DNA from: JAFDZV01 sp035549015
GTDB taxonomy: Bacteria; Bacteroidota; Ignavibacteria; OLB7
DNA length: 64,000 nt
Direction of reading: 5' to 3'
Assembly: GCA_035549015.1 (NCBI GenBank)
Contig: DASZRW010000135.1
Span: 1 to 64,000 of the forward strand
The position numbers and the translations under genes were made by a program. The notes under the pieces are model-generated. The model saw only the letters and a list, made by a program, of their open reading frames with translations, had not been told where the DNA came from and made no database searches. Positions within the stretch are counted from its first letter, which is position 1. Each line of letters opens with the position of its first letter. Positions 54,353 to 62,442 of the stretch are shown here, one piece after another.

Positions 54353-55747
54353 TCACGCGTTCCCTTCGCCGCCGCCGCGTGACGGGGTCTTGCGCAGCGA
54401 GAGGGAGAACTGCGCGATCCGGCCGCGTACCAGCGGACCGAAGCTGCGCGAGCGGCGGAGCACGGAACGGATGGTGAACGGCACGTAGCGGTTCATCCTC
54501 TGCGTAAGGAGTACGGCGGTAACCGTTGTGCCAAGCAGCACCGCGGTGGCCATTCCCTCGGTCCCCATGAACCACGTGAGGACCAGGCCACCCAGGATCA
54601 GCACTGCCGTTCCGATCAGTGTGCCGCGGTAGAGATCGCGTGTGTGGCCGATGCCGAGGAGCACCGCGGAGGGAACGATCACGAACGGCATCGCGAAGCC
54701 GCCGGCCATCAGCAATTGAAACTCCTCCACGGCATCCGGCTTGTGAAGCACGAAGGGCACAATCCACGGAGCCAGGGCAATCATCACGATGGTGAGCGGT
54801 ATCATCAACGCCGCAACGGCGGCGGTTGCAAGTTCCGTCACCTCCTCGACAGCCTCGATGCGCTTCTGCGAATATGCGCGCGAGGTGGCGGGGACCAGCA
54901 GAAGCTGAACCGCGTCGCGCACCGAGTCGAAGAACCGGTAGAAGGTTCGGGCGGCATTGTACAGACCGGCAGCCACGCTCCCCTTCAGGCCGCTCACGAT
55001 GATTACGTCGCTCTGCTGCTGCAGCACCGTGAGCATGCCGGTGCCTCCCTGGTGGATGCCGAGATCCAGAAGGCGCCGAAGCGACGGCATGAAGTTCCGG
55101 AACGTTGGGCGCAGCAGGCGTCCGCAGACGATGACGCCCAGCACGGAGCTGGCCGTGAACGCGATCACGTTGTAGTTCACGAACGTCACGGACGTTCGGA
55201 ACGTGCCGTCGATCTCTCCGAGCACCATCAGAGCCACCAGGATCGCGAAGTAGACCAGGTCCACGAAGAAGATCGCCACGATGCGGTAGCTGATCTGCAG
55301 AACGCGGATCGCAACGGTGCGCACCACATTGGTGAGCACGAGGAGCGTCATCAGCAGGAACGACTCCGCCACCAGCGGCGACTTGAGAAGCGGGGCGAAC
55401 AGCCCGCGCCCCAGCGTCACGATCAATCCAAGCACGAGCGTGAAGGCGGCATAGAGCAGGAATGCGGCAGTGATAACCGGTCGCGGGTCCTCCTTTCCCT
55501 CAGCGGCAATCTTCACCATCGGCTGGAGCACGAAGAAGTCGCCCACCAGCACGATCACCATGAACACCACCTGGAAGATGGTCCACGCCCCCCACTCCTC
55601 CGGGCTGAGGATGCGGAGAGGAATGATGATCACGGCAATACCGTAGATCATCGGTAGCACCTTGTCGGCGGCAGCCCAGATCGCAAGCACCAGAGGAGAT
55701 TTCGTGCGTCCGGATGAGGGTGACTGAACGGATTGCGATTCGGGCAT
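54353..55747 (-). CDS. Polysaccharide flippase (Wzx/MATE-like)
   Basis: 464 residues from the ATG at 55747. About 12-14 membrane segments are visible, beginning SPLVLAIWAAADKVLPMIYG and IAVIIIPLRILSPEEWGAW. The layout is that of the oligosaccharide flippase family, which moves lipid-linked sugar units across the inner membrane. The cytoplasmic C-terminus is Arg-rich. It starts 8 bases after the heparinase-like gene ends, so the two form one unit and probably act on the same surface polysaccharide. Confidence 0.82.
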   Translation of the reverse strand: MPESQSVQSPSSGRTKSPLVLAIWAAADKVLPMIYGIAVIIIPLRILSPEEWGAWTIFQVVFMVIVLVGDFFVLQPMVKIAAEGKEDPRPVITAAFLLYAAFTLVLGLIVTLGRGLFAPLLKSPLVAESFLLMTLLVLTNVVRTVAIRVLQISYRIVAIFFVDLVYFAILVALMVLGEIDGTFRTSVTFVNYNVIAFTASSVLGVIVCGRLLRPTFRNFMPSLRRLLDLGIHQGGTGMLTVLQQQSDVIIVSGLKGSVAAGLYNAARTFYRFFDSVRDAVQLLLVPATSRAYSQKRIEAVEEVTELATAAVAALMIPLTIVMIALAPWIVPFVLHKPDAVEEFQLLMAGGFAMPFVIVPSAVLLGIGHTRDLYRGTLIGTAVLILGGLVLTWFMGTEGMATAVLLGTTVTAVLLTQRMNRYVPFTIRSVLRRSRSFGPLVRGRIAQFSLSLRKTPSRGGGEGNA

Positions 55748-55755
55748 CGGCTGGA

Positions 55756-57774
55756 TTACGGAAGTAAGCGATAAATATACGCGAATTGGTTCGGAGCGTT
55801 CGTTCCGGCACCGATCTGCCCCGAAGTGCCGATCAGCGTTGCCTGCGCGGCCACGCCGTAGCTGGGCGAGTGCCATCCCTCGGCGAGCGTAAGCGGAGCC
55901 GATGCCTCCATCTGCATCCGCTCTCCCGATGGACGGTGCAGCTCGAGCCGGTTCGGATCGAGCTGCACCACCATCACCTCCGCCGGCAGGGTGAAGCGTG
56001 TGACGACCCGATGCGGGTGATTGGCAACGAAACTGTCCAGCACATGCAGCTCATCGCCATCCAGCTTCCACCGGCGCCGTACCAGCACGCCCCCTCCGGG
56101 GAGCCTGCCGTACGCATGGTGTTCGGCATGGAGTGTGGCTCCGCTCTCCGTAGGGTTCCACTCCATGATGGTGACGTCGGTACGATCATCACGCACCCTC
56201 CACAGCCCGCTGAACTCCGCGATCTCCGCGCCGTCCACCACGGGTGCGTTGTGTGCCAGGCTGGAACGAAGCTCGTTCCGCAGGTCCGCATCGCGGGAGT
56301 AGCAGTAGGTGCCGGGATCGACGATGAAGGCTCCGCTCCGGCCATGCAGTGTGAAGGAGAGCGTGTCGTTGTTGCCGTGCAGGCCGATCGGCCCGACGTC
56401 GGCGAACACATACATGCCGTTGCCGCGCAGCGCAGCGAAGCCTCCGTTGCGGTACAGCCGCGAAGCCCGCTTCGGTGTGCCTTCCGCGGCGTTCCTGTTT
56501 CCGGGCGCTGCGGCATCGTCCGCCATCAGGAGCGCCGCCTGCGACGTTCCGCCGGCGGTCGTGTCGAAATCACTTCGCCCGAACACCGCTGCCGCAAGGG
56601 CCAGCGTGTCGCGATGGTCGTACAATTCCTGCTCGATGCTCAGGCGCAGAATCACGCCGTCGTCGGAATCCCCGAGCTGCGGAACCGTTCCGTTCTCCGG
56701 TATGTAGTCGCGCATGAATTCCGCCATGCGCTCCACATGCGCCAGTGCCTGCTGCGGGAATGGATGGCCGCAGCGTTCCAGAGCGGCAATGGTAATCAGG
56801 TACATCTCCAGCACCAGACGGTGGTAGCAGATCGAACGCTCGTAGTGCACGCCGTCCGGAAGCACCTGATGTTCGAGTTCGGCGAGCAGCCGGCGGCGTC
56901 CCTCGCGAAGCCAGCGATCCCCCTCGGCGCTTCCTGCGAAGAGCGATCCCAGCATCACCATGCCGAAGCAGTTGGAGATGTAGTGATTCGTCAGGTTGCT
57001 GAAGTACTCCAGGTTGTTCTCGAGATAGCTTCCGTGCCCCCAGGCGAGCGCCAGATACTCCAGCCACCAATCGTCCGATATGCCCGGCGCGCCATGGAAG
57101 AACGCATACCCCTGCACCAGCCAGAAACCGCGGATCGCCACCTCCATCGGCATCGTCCAGTTGATGCCGGTGTTGACCGGGTTTGCCGTGCGCCAGCTCT
57201 CCAGCCGCGTCGTGAACTCGCGCGCCCAGCGTTCATCATCCGTTGCCCACCAGGCCTTTCCCAGCCAGCCGATCCAGTACATCCGGTTCAGTTCCCACAC
57301 GTACTTCACGTCGGCGCCGGGAACATCCAGGAAGCGGATTGCATCGAATGGTGCGGCCGGCCACACATGCCCGCATCCGTAATCCATGGCCCAGTTGTAC
57401 GTGCTCGTTCCGCCGGCGAGGCAGAGCCCGAGGGCTTCGAAGTGGCCGGCGGCGAAGAGCTCTGCATCGCGTTCCATGTTCCGTCGCGATTGAAGCGTCA
57501 GCAGGCGCTCCATCAACCCGCCGCTCCGCCCCTCAGCCGTGAATGGAAGGCGCCCGGATGCGTTGCGATGGAATGCCTCCAGGAAGTTCGTTCCGGCGGC
57601 GACCGGTGGAAACGATTCGGCAAGGTGCGCGGGTGCGGGAGGGGGGATGGGGGATGCAGCGTATCGCCGGCGGCGAAGCTCCTGCCGGAACACTTCCACG
57701 ACGTGTGCCGGACCATGACGCTTCGCGGAGGCAATCAGAAACTGGAATCGTCGCGCCAGCTTTTTATCAGCCAT
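55756..57774 (-). CDS. Heparinase II/III-like protein
   Basis: 672 residues from the ATG at 57774. The N-terminal alpha-rich toroid is seen in YVWELNRMYWIGWLGKAWWA, then GSYLENNLEYFSNLTNHYIS and ICYHRLVLEMYLITIAALER. The C-terminal beta domain has FADVGPIGLHGNNDTLSFTL then FIVDPGTYCYSRDADLRNEL, the heparinase II/III pattern. In polysaccharide clusters such lyases often trim the polymer made by their neighbours; the flippase gene follows directly. There is no obvious signal peptide. The start overlaps the 3' end of the upstream lipoprotein gene by 40 bases. Confidence 0.85.
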   Translation of the reverse strand: MADKKLARRFQFLIASAKRHGPAHVVEVFRQELRRRRYAASPIPPPAPAHLAESFPPVAAGTNFLEAFHRNASGRLPFTAEGRSGGLMERLLTLQSRRNMERDAELFAAGHFEALGLCLAGGTSTYNWAMDYGCGHVWPAAPFDAIRFLDVPGADVKYVWELNRMYWIGWLGKAWWATDDERWAREFTTRLESWRTANPVNTGINWTMPMEVAIRGFWLVQGYAFFHGAPGISDDWWLEYLALAWGHGSYLENNLEYFSNLTNHYISNCFGMVMLGSLFAGSAEGDRWLREGRRRLLAELEHQVLPDGVHYERSICYHRLVLEMYLITIAALERCGHPFPQQALAHVERMAEFMRDYIPENGTVPQLGDSDDGVILRLSIEQELYDHRDTLALAAAVFGRSDFDTTAGGTSQAALLMADDAAAPGNRNAAEGTPKRASRLYRNGGFAALRGNGMYVFADVGPIGLHGNNDTLSFTLHGRSGAFIVDPGTYCYSRDADLRNELRSSLAHNAPVVDGAEIAEFSGLWRVRDDRTDVTIMEWNPTESGATLHAEHHAYGRLPGGGVLVRRRWKLDGDELHVLDSFVANHPHRVVTRFTLPAEVMVVQLDPNRLELHRPSGERMQMEASAPLTLAEGWHSPSYGVAAQATLIGTSGQIGAGTNAPNQFAYIYRLLP

Positions 57775-58265
57775 ACGTCGGTCGGTGAGTTGCGCACAAG
57801 GCGAAGCGTGGCTCGCCCTTCGATGCGGAAGAGATCGTTCGCCTGCAATGCAATCGTCAGCGTGTAGGAGCGGGATACATCCGTCAGGAGCGAATCGCCG
57901 TCCTGCGTCACGTACTCGTTCCACTGCAGGTCTATCTGGTCCGCACCCTTGAAGAGATTGTAGGTCGTGCGCACCTCCTCGTCGCGATTGAACGTGACAT
58001 CGGTTGCGCGGTCCGGGTTGTAGTAGCGGAACTGGAAATCGGGGTGGAGCAACTGCCCGTAGATCAGCGTATCGCGATAGGTGTATGCGTACTGAATATT
58101 CTGGAATATCCCGGACACCGTTCGCTGGTCGCCAAGCGTCGTCAGGTTCGGCTGCAATGCCGGTTCCAGCTTCGGCGCGAACGGATTTGTGCAGCCCACG
58201 ACCAGCAGCGCCGGTAGAAGCAGCGTTGCAGCCAGGGCGAACCGATATGGCGTTGTGCGAATCAA
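57735..58265 (-). CDS. Small lipoprotein (paralogue of its neighbour)
   Basis: 176 residues if it starts at the TTG at 58265, chosen because this gives a normal lipoprotein signal (MIRTTPYRFALAATLLLPAL, Cys 25 in LLVVGC). ATG starts at 58331 and 58367 would give an unusually long leader. The mature part (RDTLIYGQLLHPDFQFRYYN, then SYTLTIALQANDLFRIEG, then WLIKSWRDDSSF) is similar in length and pattern to the lipoprotein encoded just upstream. Function unknown. Confidence 0.65.
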   Translation of the reverse strand: MIRTTPYRFALAATLLLPALLVVGCTNPFAPKLEPALQPNLTTLGDQRTVSGIFQNIQYAYTYRDTLIYGQLLHPDFQFRYYNPDRATDVTFNRDEEVRTTYNLFKGADQIDLQWNEYVTQDGDSLLTDVSRSYTLTIALQANDLFRIEGRATLRLVRNSPTDVWLIKSWRDDSSF

Positions 58266-58403
58266 GGGAACGTGGATATATGCACGCGTATGTCCGCGGA
58301 ATGTGCAGGGTGCAACGTACGCCGCGAACATGCGCCGCCGTATTTCATATGTCCATCGGCGCAGCACCGGCCGAAGACCCGCGCCCGCGGAAACGGCCTG
58401 TGC

Positions 58404-59036
58404 CTACTTGTCGATAAACCGGGCCTTGATCAACGACCAGCTGGTCTTGTTCGGAATGGCCACGTCGCGCCAGGCGGAAATGTACCATTCGTTCTGTTTG
58501 GAAAGGCGGAACGTGAAGACAAGCGTACCATCGGCGTCGCGTTCGGCGTTATCACGCGTGTGCGGAAAGTGCACGGAGTACGTGGCGCTGAATTGCAGCG
58601 AGTCCGCAATCGGAACGTCGGTAACATCGGTCGGCGAGAACTGAACGGAACAGACGCTCCCCTTCATCAACTCCGCGAAGATGTTGCCGATGTAGGTCTC
58701 CTCCTGATCGATCCCCCACTGCACGAACTTCGAGGGAGCAGCCGATAGCCCCTGTGCGGAGGGATAGAAGATGAACGGTGGAAGCCCGAGCGACGTATCG
58801 CTGAAGCACTTGCGGTAGTCGCCCGCATTTGCAGATGTCAGCGCGCTCTCCAGATTCCTCAGCACCACCGAAGGCGTGGTGGGCTGCTCGAACGTGGAGC
58901 CGGCGTTGATCGGATTCTCCGGCTGGCGCGTGTCGAACAGTCCGCAGCCGGCTGCGAGAGCAACCATCGGAACAAGCAGCAGCAACGGCCGCGCCGCGCC
59001 GTTCCGCTTCCGAGCATATCGTTCTGCCTGCTTCAT
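58404..59036 (-). CDS. Lipoprotein (paralogue of its neighbour)
   Basis: 210 residues from the ATG at 59036. Signal peptide with lipobox LAAGC (Cys 31), then NPINAGSTFEQPTTPSVVLR, NLESALTSANAGDYRKCFSD and, at the end, WYISAWRDVAIPNKTSWSLI. The PSVVLRNLESA...DYRKCFSD layout is a pattern I know from small lipoproteins of Ignavibacteria-like genomes. The final segment parallels WLIKSWRDD in the next gene, suggesting a tandem duplication. Confidence 0.75.
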   Translation of the reverse strand: MKQAERYARKRNGAARPLLLLVPMVALAAGCGLFDTRQPENPINAGSTFEQPTTPSVVLRNLESALTSANAGDYRKCFSDTSLGLPPFIFYPSAQGLSAAPSKFVQWGIDQEETYIGNIFAELMKGSVCSVQFSPTDVTDVPIADSLQFSATYSVHFPHTRDNAERDADGTLVFTFRLSKQNEWYISAWRDVAIPNKTSWSLIKARFIDK

Positions 59037-59122
59037 GATCGTTGTCGCTGCTCGCAACAGCATGCCTCTCCATACTCCGGCGGCCGTTCGCGCACGTTCT
59101 GCCGAAGCCGCATCGGTGCGGC

Positions 59123-59950
59123 TCACGCCCGCCTGCTCAACACCAGCATCCGTTCGGAGCGGGCGGGATCGTACCGGTCACCGTCATAGCTTCCGAACCA
59201 TTCCACCGGCTCCAGACCGGCATCGAACAGCATCCCCTCGATCTCGTCCGGCGAGTAGAGCCGTACGGACTCGGTGAACTCGCGGGTCGTGCCGCCGCTC
59301 ACCGGGATCGTCATCCGCTTCTCCACGCGGCCGTTCGCGATGCGCCGTTCCTCGCGGATCGTGACCCCATCCACTTCCTTCGTGCTCTGCGCCACGAGCG
59401 TCGCGCGAAGCTGCTGCTCGTTGATCAGGTCCAGCGCATAGAAGCCGCCCGGGAGGAGGGAGTTGCGGACCCGCCGGAGAACCAGTGCATCATCGGCATG
59501 ATCGTCGAAGTAACCGAAGCTCGTGAACAACTGCAATGCAAGATCGAACTCACTCTCGAACGCAATTGCGCGCATGTCGGAGCGGACGAAGCGGATCGAT
59601 AGTCCCTCGGCGTCGGCTTCGGCGCGCGCATACGCGAGAAGCGTGGGGGAGAGGTCAACTGCGGTAACCAGGAGCCCGCGCTCCGCGAGCGCTACGGCAT
59701 GACGTCCGGGGCCGCACGCCAGATCCAGGGCATGCGGTTGCTGCCGGTCCGCACGCGGCAGATCCGTTGTCCGGAGAATCAGGTCCACGCAGGCATCGGC
59801 CTCCTCGCGGTCGCGATGGCCGTACAGCTTCAGATAGTAATCGCTGCGGAACCACTCCTCGAACCACGCCGCGCTCGCGTCGGCGTGGGAGCCGCCTTCC
59901 CCGTCCGGTGGACGGCCGTTCTGCCGGTCGTCGTATGCTGAATCCGTCAT
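59123..59950 (-). CDS. Class I SAM-dependent methyltransferase
   Basis: 275 residues. Rossmann methyltransferase motifs: ALDLACGPGRHAVALAERGL (motif I), VTAVDLSPTLLAYARAEA (motif II), RFVRSDMRAI and LLPGGFYALDLIN. The later part (RLYSPDEIEGMLFDAGLEPV, then SYDGDRYDPARSERMLVLSR) is the usual C-terminus of this subfamily. Substrate not known. Its first bases overlap the recR stop (ATGA), so it is translated from the recR message. Confidence 0.85.
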   Translation of the reverse strand: MTDSAYDDRQNGRPPDGEGGSHADASAAWFEEWFRSDYYLKLYGHRDREEADACVDLILRTTDLPRADRQQPHALDLACGPGRHAVALAERGLLVTAVDLSPTLLAYARAEADAEGLSIRFVRSDMRAIAFESEFDLALQLFTSFGYFDDHADDALVLRRVRNSLLPGGFYALDLINEQQLRATLVAQSTKEVDGVTIREERRIANGRVEKRMTIPVSGGTTREFTESVRLYSPDEIEGMLFDAGLEPVEWFGSYDGDRYDPARSERMLVLSRRA

Positions 59951-60543
59951 ACCGTTACACGTCCTTCCAGCGCACGGGAGATCGTTGCCTCGTCGATGAA
60001 CTGCAGTTCGCTTCCGAGCGGTATCCCGCGGGCGATGCGCGTCACCTTGATCTCGAACGGCTTCAGCATCTTGGCCAGGTAGAGCGTGGTCATCTCTCCC
60101 TCCACATTCGGGTTGAGCGCCAGGATCACCTCATGCACGCCGCTCTGCACGCGCTGAATCAGTTCGCGCACCTTCAGCTCCTCCGGGCCGACGCCTTCCA
60201 GCGGATTGATCACGCCTCCCAGCACGTGGTACAGGCCGGTGTAATCGTTCGTCTTCTCCACGGCCAGCACATCGCTCGGCTCCTCGACCACGCACACCAT
60301 GCTCCGGTCGCGTTTGGCCGACTGGCAGATCGGGCATGGATCGGTCTCGGTGATGTTCTGGCATACCGAGCAGTAGTGCGTGCGCTCCTTCATTCCCACC
60401 AGCGCCTGTGCAAGCCCCGCCACCTCCTCGTGAGGCTGCTTCAGCAGATAGAGCGCGATGCGTTGGGCGGTCTTTCGCCCGATGGTTGGAAGACGGCTGA
60501 GATGTTCGATGACGGCTTCCAGCGATTCCGATGTGTACAGCAT
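59947..60543 (-). CDS. recR: Recombination mediator RecR
   Basis: 198 residues from the ATG at 60543, the normal RecR length (the frame is open further upstream). Helix-hairpin-helix HLSRLPTIGRKTAQRIALYL, zinc finger CSVCQNITETDPCPIC, and the TOPRIM domain VCVVEEPSDVLAVEKTNDYT then GLYHVLGGVINPLEGVGPEE. It loads RecA at gaps with RecFO. The methyltransferase gene overlaps its stop by four bases. Confidence 0.96.
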   Translation of the reverse strand: MLYTSESLEAVIEHLSRLPTIGRKTAQRIALYLLKQPHEEVAGLAQALVGMKERTHYCSVCQNITETDPCPICQSAKRDRSMVCVVEEPSDVLAVEKTNDYTGLYHVLGGVINPLEGVGPEELKVRELIQRVQSGVHEVILALNPNVEGEMTTLYLAKMLKPFEIKVTRIARGIPLGSELQFIDEATISRALEGRVTV

Positions 60544-60708
60544 GCCTGACGTGTGCCAAACGTGGAGAGGAGCACGGTATAGTGACACAAGATACGGCCG
60601 GCATGGCGGACGGCATAGGAAGATGACGAACGGCAACAATCGTTTTGTTCCGCTATCTTTCGCCTTCGTCCGGCACGCCGAAGCCGTTCATGCCCGGGCC
60701 ACGCACCG

Positions 60709-61890
60709 ATGAAACTCCAACCCTCGATTCCACACGGCACTCCTCCGGAGATCGAACTGCTCCTGCTGCTGCTGCGCGCCGATGACGCCGCACGTGCCGG
60801 CCGGCTTGTTGCGTCCGGGCCGGACTGGGAGGGGGTTCTTCGTTTCGCGCATCGGCATCGCCTGGTGCCGATGCTGCATCACCGGTTGCAGGCGGCCGGC
60901 ACTCCCGATCTGCCGGATTCGTTCCGGGAGGCCGTGTGCCGGCAGGCGGAGGCGAACGCACGGAACAATCTGCTTCTGAGCGGCGAGCTGGTCGGTGCGC
61001 TCGCGCTGCTCGGCCGCAACGGTGTGAAGGCCCTTCCGCTCAAGGGACCTTTCCTCGCTCAGGAACTGTACGGCTCGCTCTCCATGCGCTCCTACAGCGA
61101 CATCGATCTCCTTGTGCGGGCTGCGGACGCCTCCCGATCGATCGACCTTCTGCGCGGCATCGGCTACCAGCCGCGGCCGGAACTCACGGCCGCCGCGGAG
61201 GCAGCGTATCTCCGCTATGAGTATGATCGCTCCATGGAGAACACGGCCAACGGCGCGCATCTGGAACTGCACTGGCGGCTGCTGGAGCGAACGATTGCGT
61301 TCCCGCTGAAGGAGGAGGAGCTCTGGGCGCTGCTGCGCGACGGTGCGTTTGCCGGCGCACCGGCAATGGTTATGCCGGACCATCTGCAGCTTCTATTCCT
61401 TGCCGTGCACGGAGCCAAGCACGCCTGGTCCATCCTCGGCTGGACGCTGGACGTGGCAAGGCTTGCAGGGAGGGAGGGAATGGAGTGGGACCGGCTTCGG
61501 GCGCTCGCGCGTGATGGCGGCTGCCGGCGGCTGCTGCATGCAGCGCTGGTGCTTGCCGGCCGGCTCTGGGGAGTGGAGCTGCCGGAGACATTTGCCGCGG
61601 AGGTGATGGCCGATGCTTCCGCCGCCGATATCGCAGAGGGCATCCTCGAGCGCTCCGTCGTGCGCGCGCAGGAAGCGATCTCCAGCCGGGAGGAGGCGCG
61701 CTGCTATCTCTCCATGCGCGAACGCCTTCGCGATCGAATGCGTTTTCGCTGGCTGTGGCTGGTTACTCCCAATCTCGCGGACCGGCGCGCCTTGCGCTTC
61801 CCTGCCTGGCTCTCCTTCCTCTACATCCCAGCCCGCCCCCTTCGCCTTGCATGGCGGGCCTTCGCACGCCGCGGTGCTTCCTCGCCGTGA
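60709..61890 (+). CDS. Nucleotidyltransferase-fold protein (PF14907-type)
   Basis: 393 residues. The core VKALPLKGPFLAQELYGSLS then MRSYSDIDLLVRAADASRSI, with the DID acidic pair, followed by HLELHWRLLE, is the signature of the uncharacterised nucleotidyltransferase family often found in exopolysaccharide clusters. The first ~100 residues are helical (LLLLLLRADDAARAGRLVAS). The substrate is unknown; the closeness to the flippase/heparinase genes agrees with a polysaccharide role but is not proof. Confidence 0.8.
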   Translation: MKLQPSIPHGTPPEIELLLLLLRADDAARAGRLVASGPDWEGVLRFAHRHRLVPMLHHRLQAAGTPDLPDSFREAVCRQAEANARNNLLLSGELVGALALLGRNGVKALPLKGPFLAQELYGSLSMRSYSDIDLLVRAADASRSIDLLRGIGYQPRPELTAAAEAAYLRYEYDRSMENTANGAHLELHWRLLERTIAFPLKEEELWALLRDGAFAGAPAMVMPDHLQLLFLAVHGAKHAWSILGWTLDVARLAGREGMEWDRLRALARDGGCRRLLHAALVLAGRLWGVELPETFAAEVMADASAADIAEGILERSVVRAQEAISSREEARCYLSMRERLRDRMRFRWLWLVTPNLADRRALRFPAWLSFLYIPARPLRLAWRAFARRGASSP

Positions 61891-61944
61891 CCGGCGAACC
61901 GAATGCGAGCGTGGTGCAGGCAGCGGGCCGGCGAACGCGGCCTC

Positions 61945-62313
61945 TCACTCCATCCGGTCGCGGTACAGCCGCGCATCGAACAACGTTATCGGGATGATGC
62001 CGACGAGATAGGCCAGGAGATCCAGCGGATCGAACGTGGAGCCGAATGCGATGCGGAGGATGCCCTTGAACGCCAGACGGTCCGCAAGGTGAAGCATCTG
62101 CAGAAATTCCACTGCGAATGCGAAGCCCAGTACGCCGACGGCGATCGAGAGGGAGGAGGCGCGCGAGCCGATGCGCACCAGCGAGAAGATGAAGATCACC
62201 ACCATCACGTCGCCGCCGTATCCCCTGATGAATTCACCGAGAGGGAGGAACGCGATCAGCAGGCCGGGCAGGAGGGTTGCGAGTGCGACGATGATGGCGG
62301 TGCGTCTTGGCAT
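61945..62313 (-). CDS. DUF2809/VanZ-like small membrane protein
   Basis: 122 residues with four membrane segments (AIIVALATLLPGLLIAFLPL, then GGDVMVVIFIFSLVRIGS, then IAVGVLGFAFAVEFLQMLHL, and FDPLDLLAYLVGIIPITLF). The pattern G(G)D ... VEFLQMLHLADRL ... GSTFDPLDLLAYLVG is that of DUF2809. Function unknown. It is convergent with the nucleotidyltransferase gene. Confidence 0.8.
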   Translation of the reverse strand: MPRRTAIIVALATLLPGLLIAFLPLGEFIRGYGGDVMVVIFIFSLVRIGSRASSLSIAVGVLGFAFAVEFLQMLHLADRLAFKGILRIAFGSTFDPLDLLAYLVGIIPITLFDARLYRDRME

Positions 62314-62395
62314 GGAGTGAGGACGGGAGGGAAGGAGGAGTAGGATGTGAACCGTTCCGGCGCCGGCGTCTGCATCGGAGGTTCGGTGCGTCGTG

Positions 62396-62433
62396 TGAAG
62401 GCGGCCCGGAGGTATCTCCCCGGACCGCCTTCA
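62396..62433 (-). terminator. Hairpin downstream of the M16-like peptidase gene
   Basis: TGAAGGCGGCCCGG and CCGGACCGCCTTCA pair over 14 positions with a single mismatch and a ten-base loop. There is no T-run on the minus strand, so it is a weak or factor-assisted terminator. Confidence 0.55.
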
Positions 62434-62442
62434 CGCTGCGTT

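Noticed and set aside
54240..54354. Long-range inverted repeat (GAAAAATAT...ATATTTTTC) between the methyltransferase and flippase genes
   Set aside because: Arms are about 80 bases apart, partly mismatched and AT-rich; too weak to call a terminator.
55786..57867. 693-codon + strand frame opposite the heparinase-like gene
   Set aside because: Antisense shadow; the minus-strand protein has a recognisable two-domain layout.
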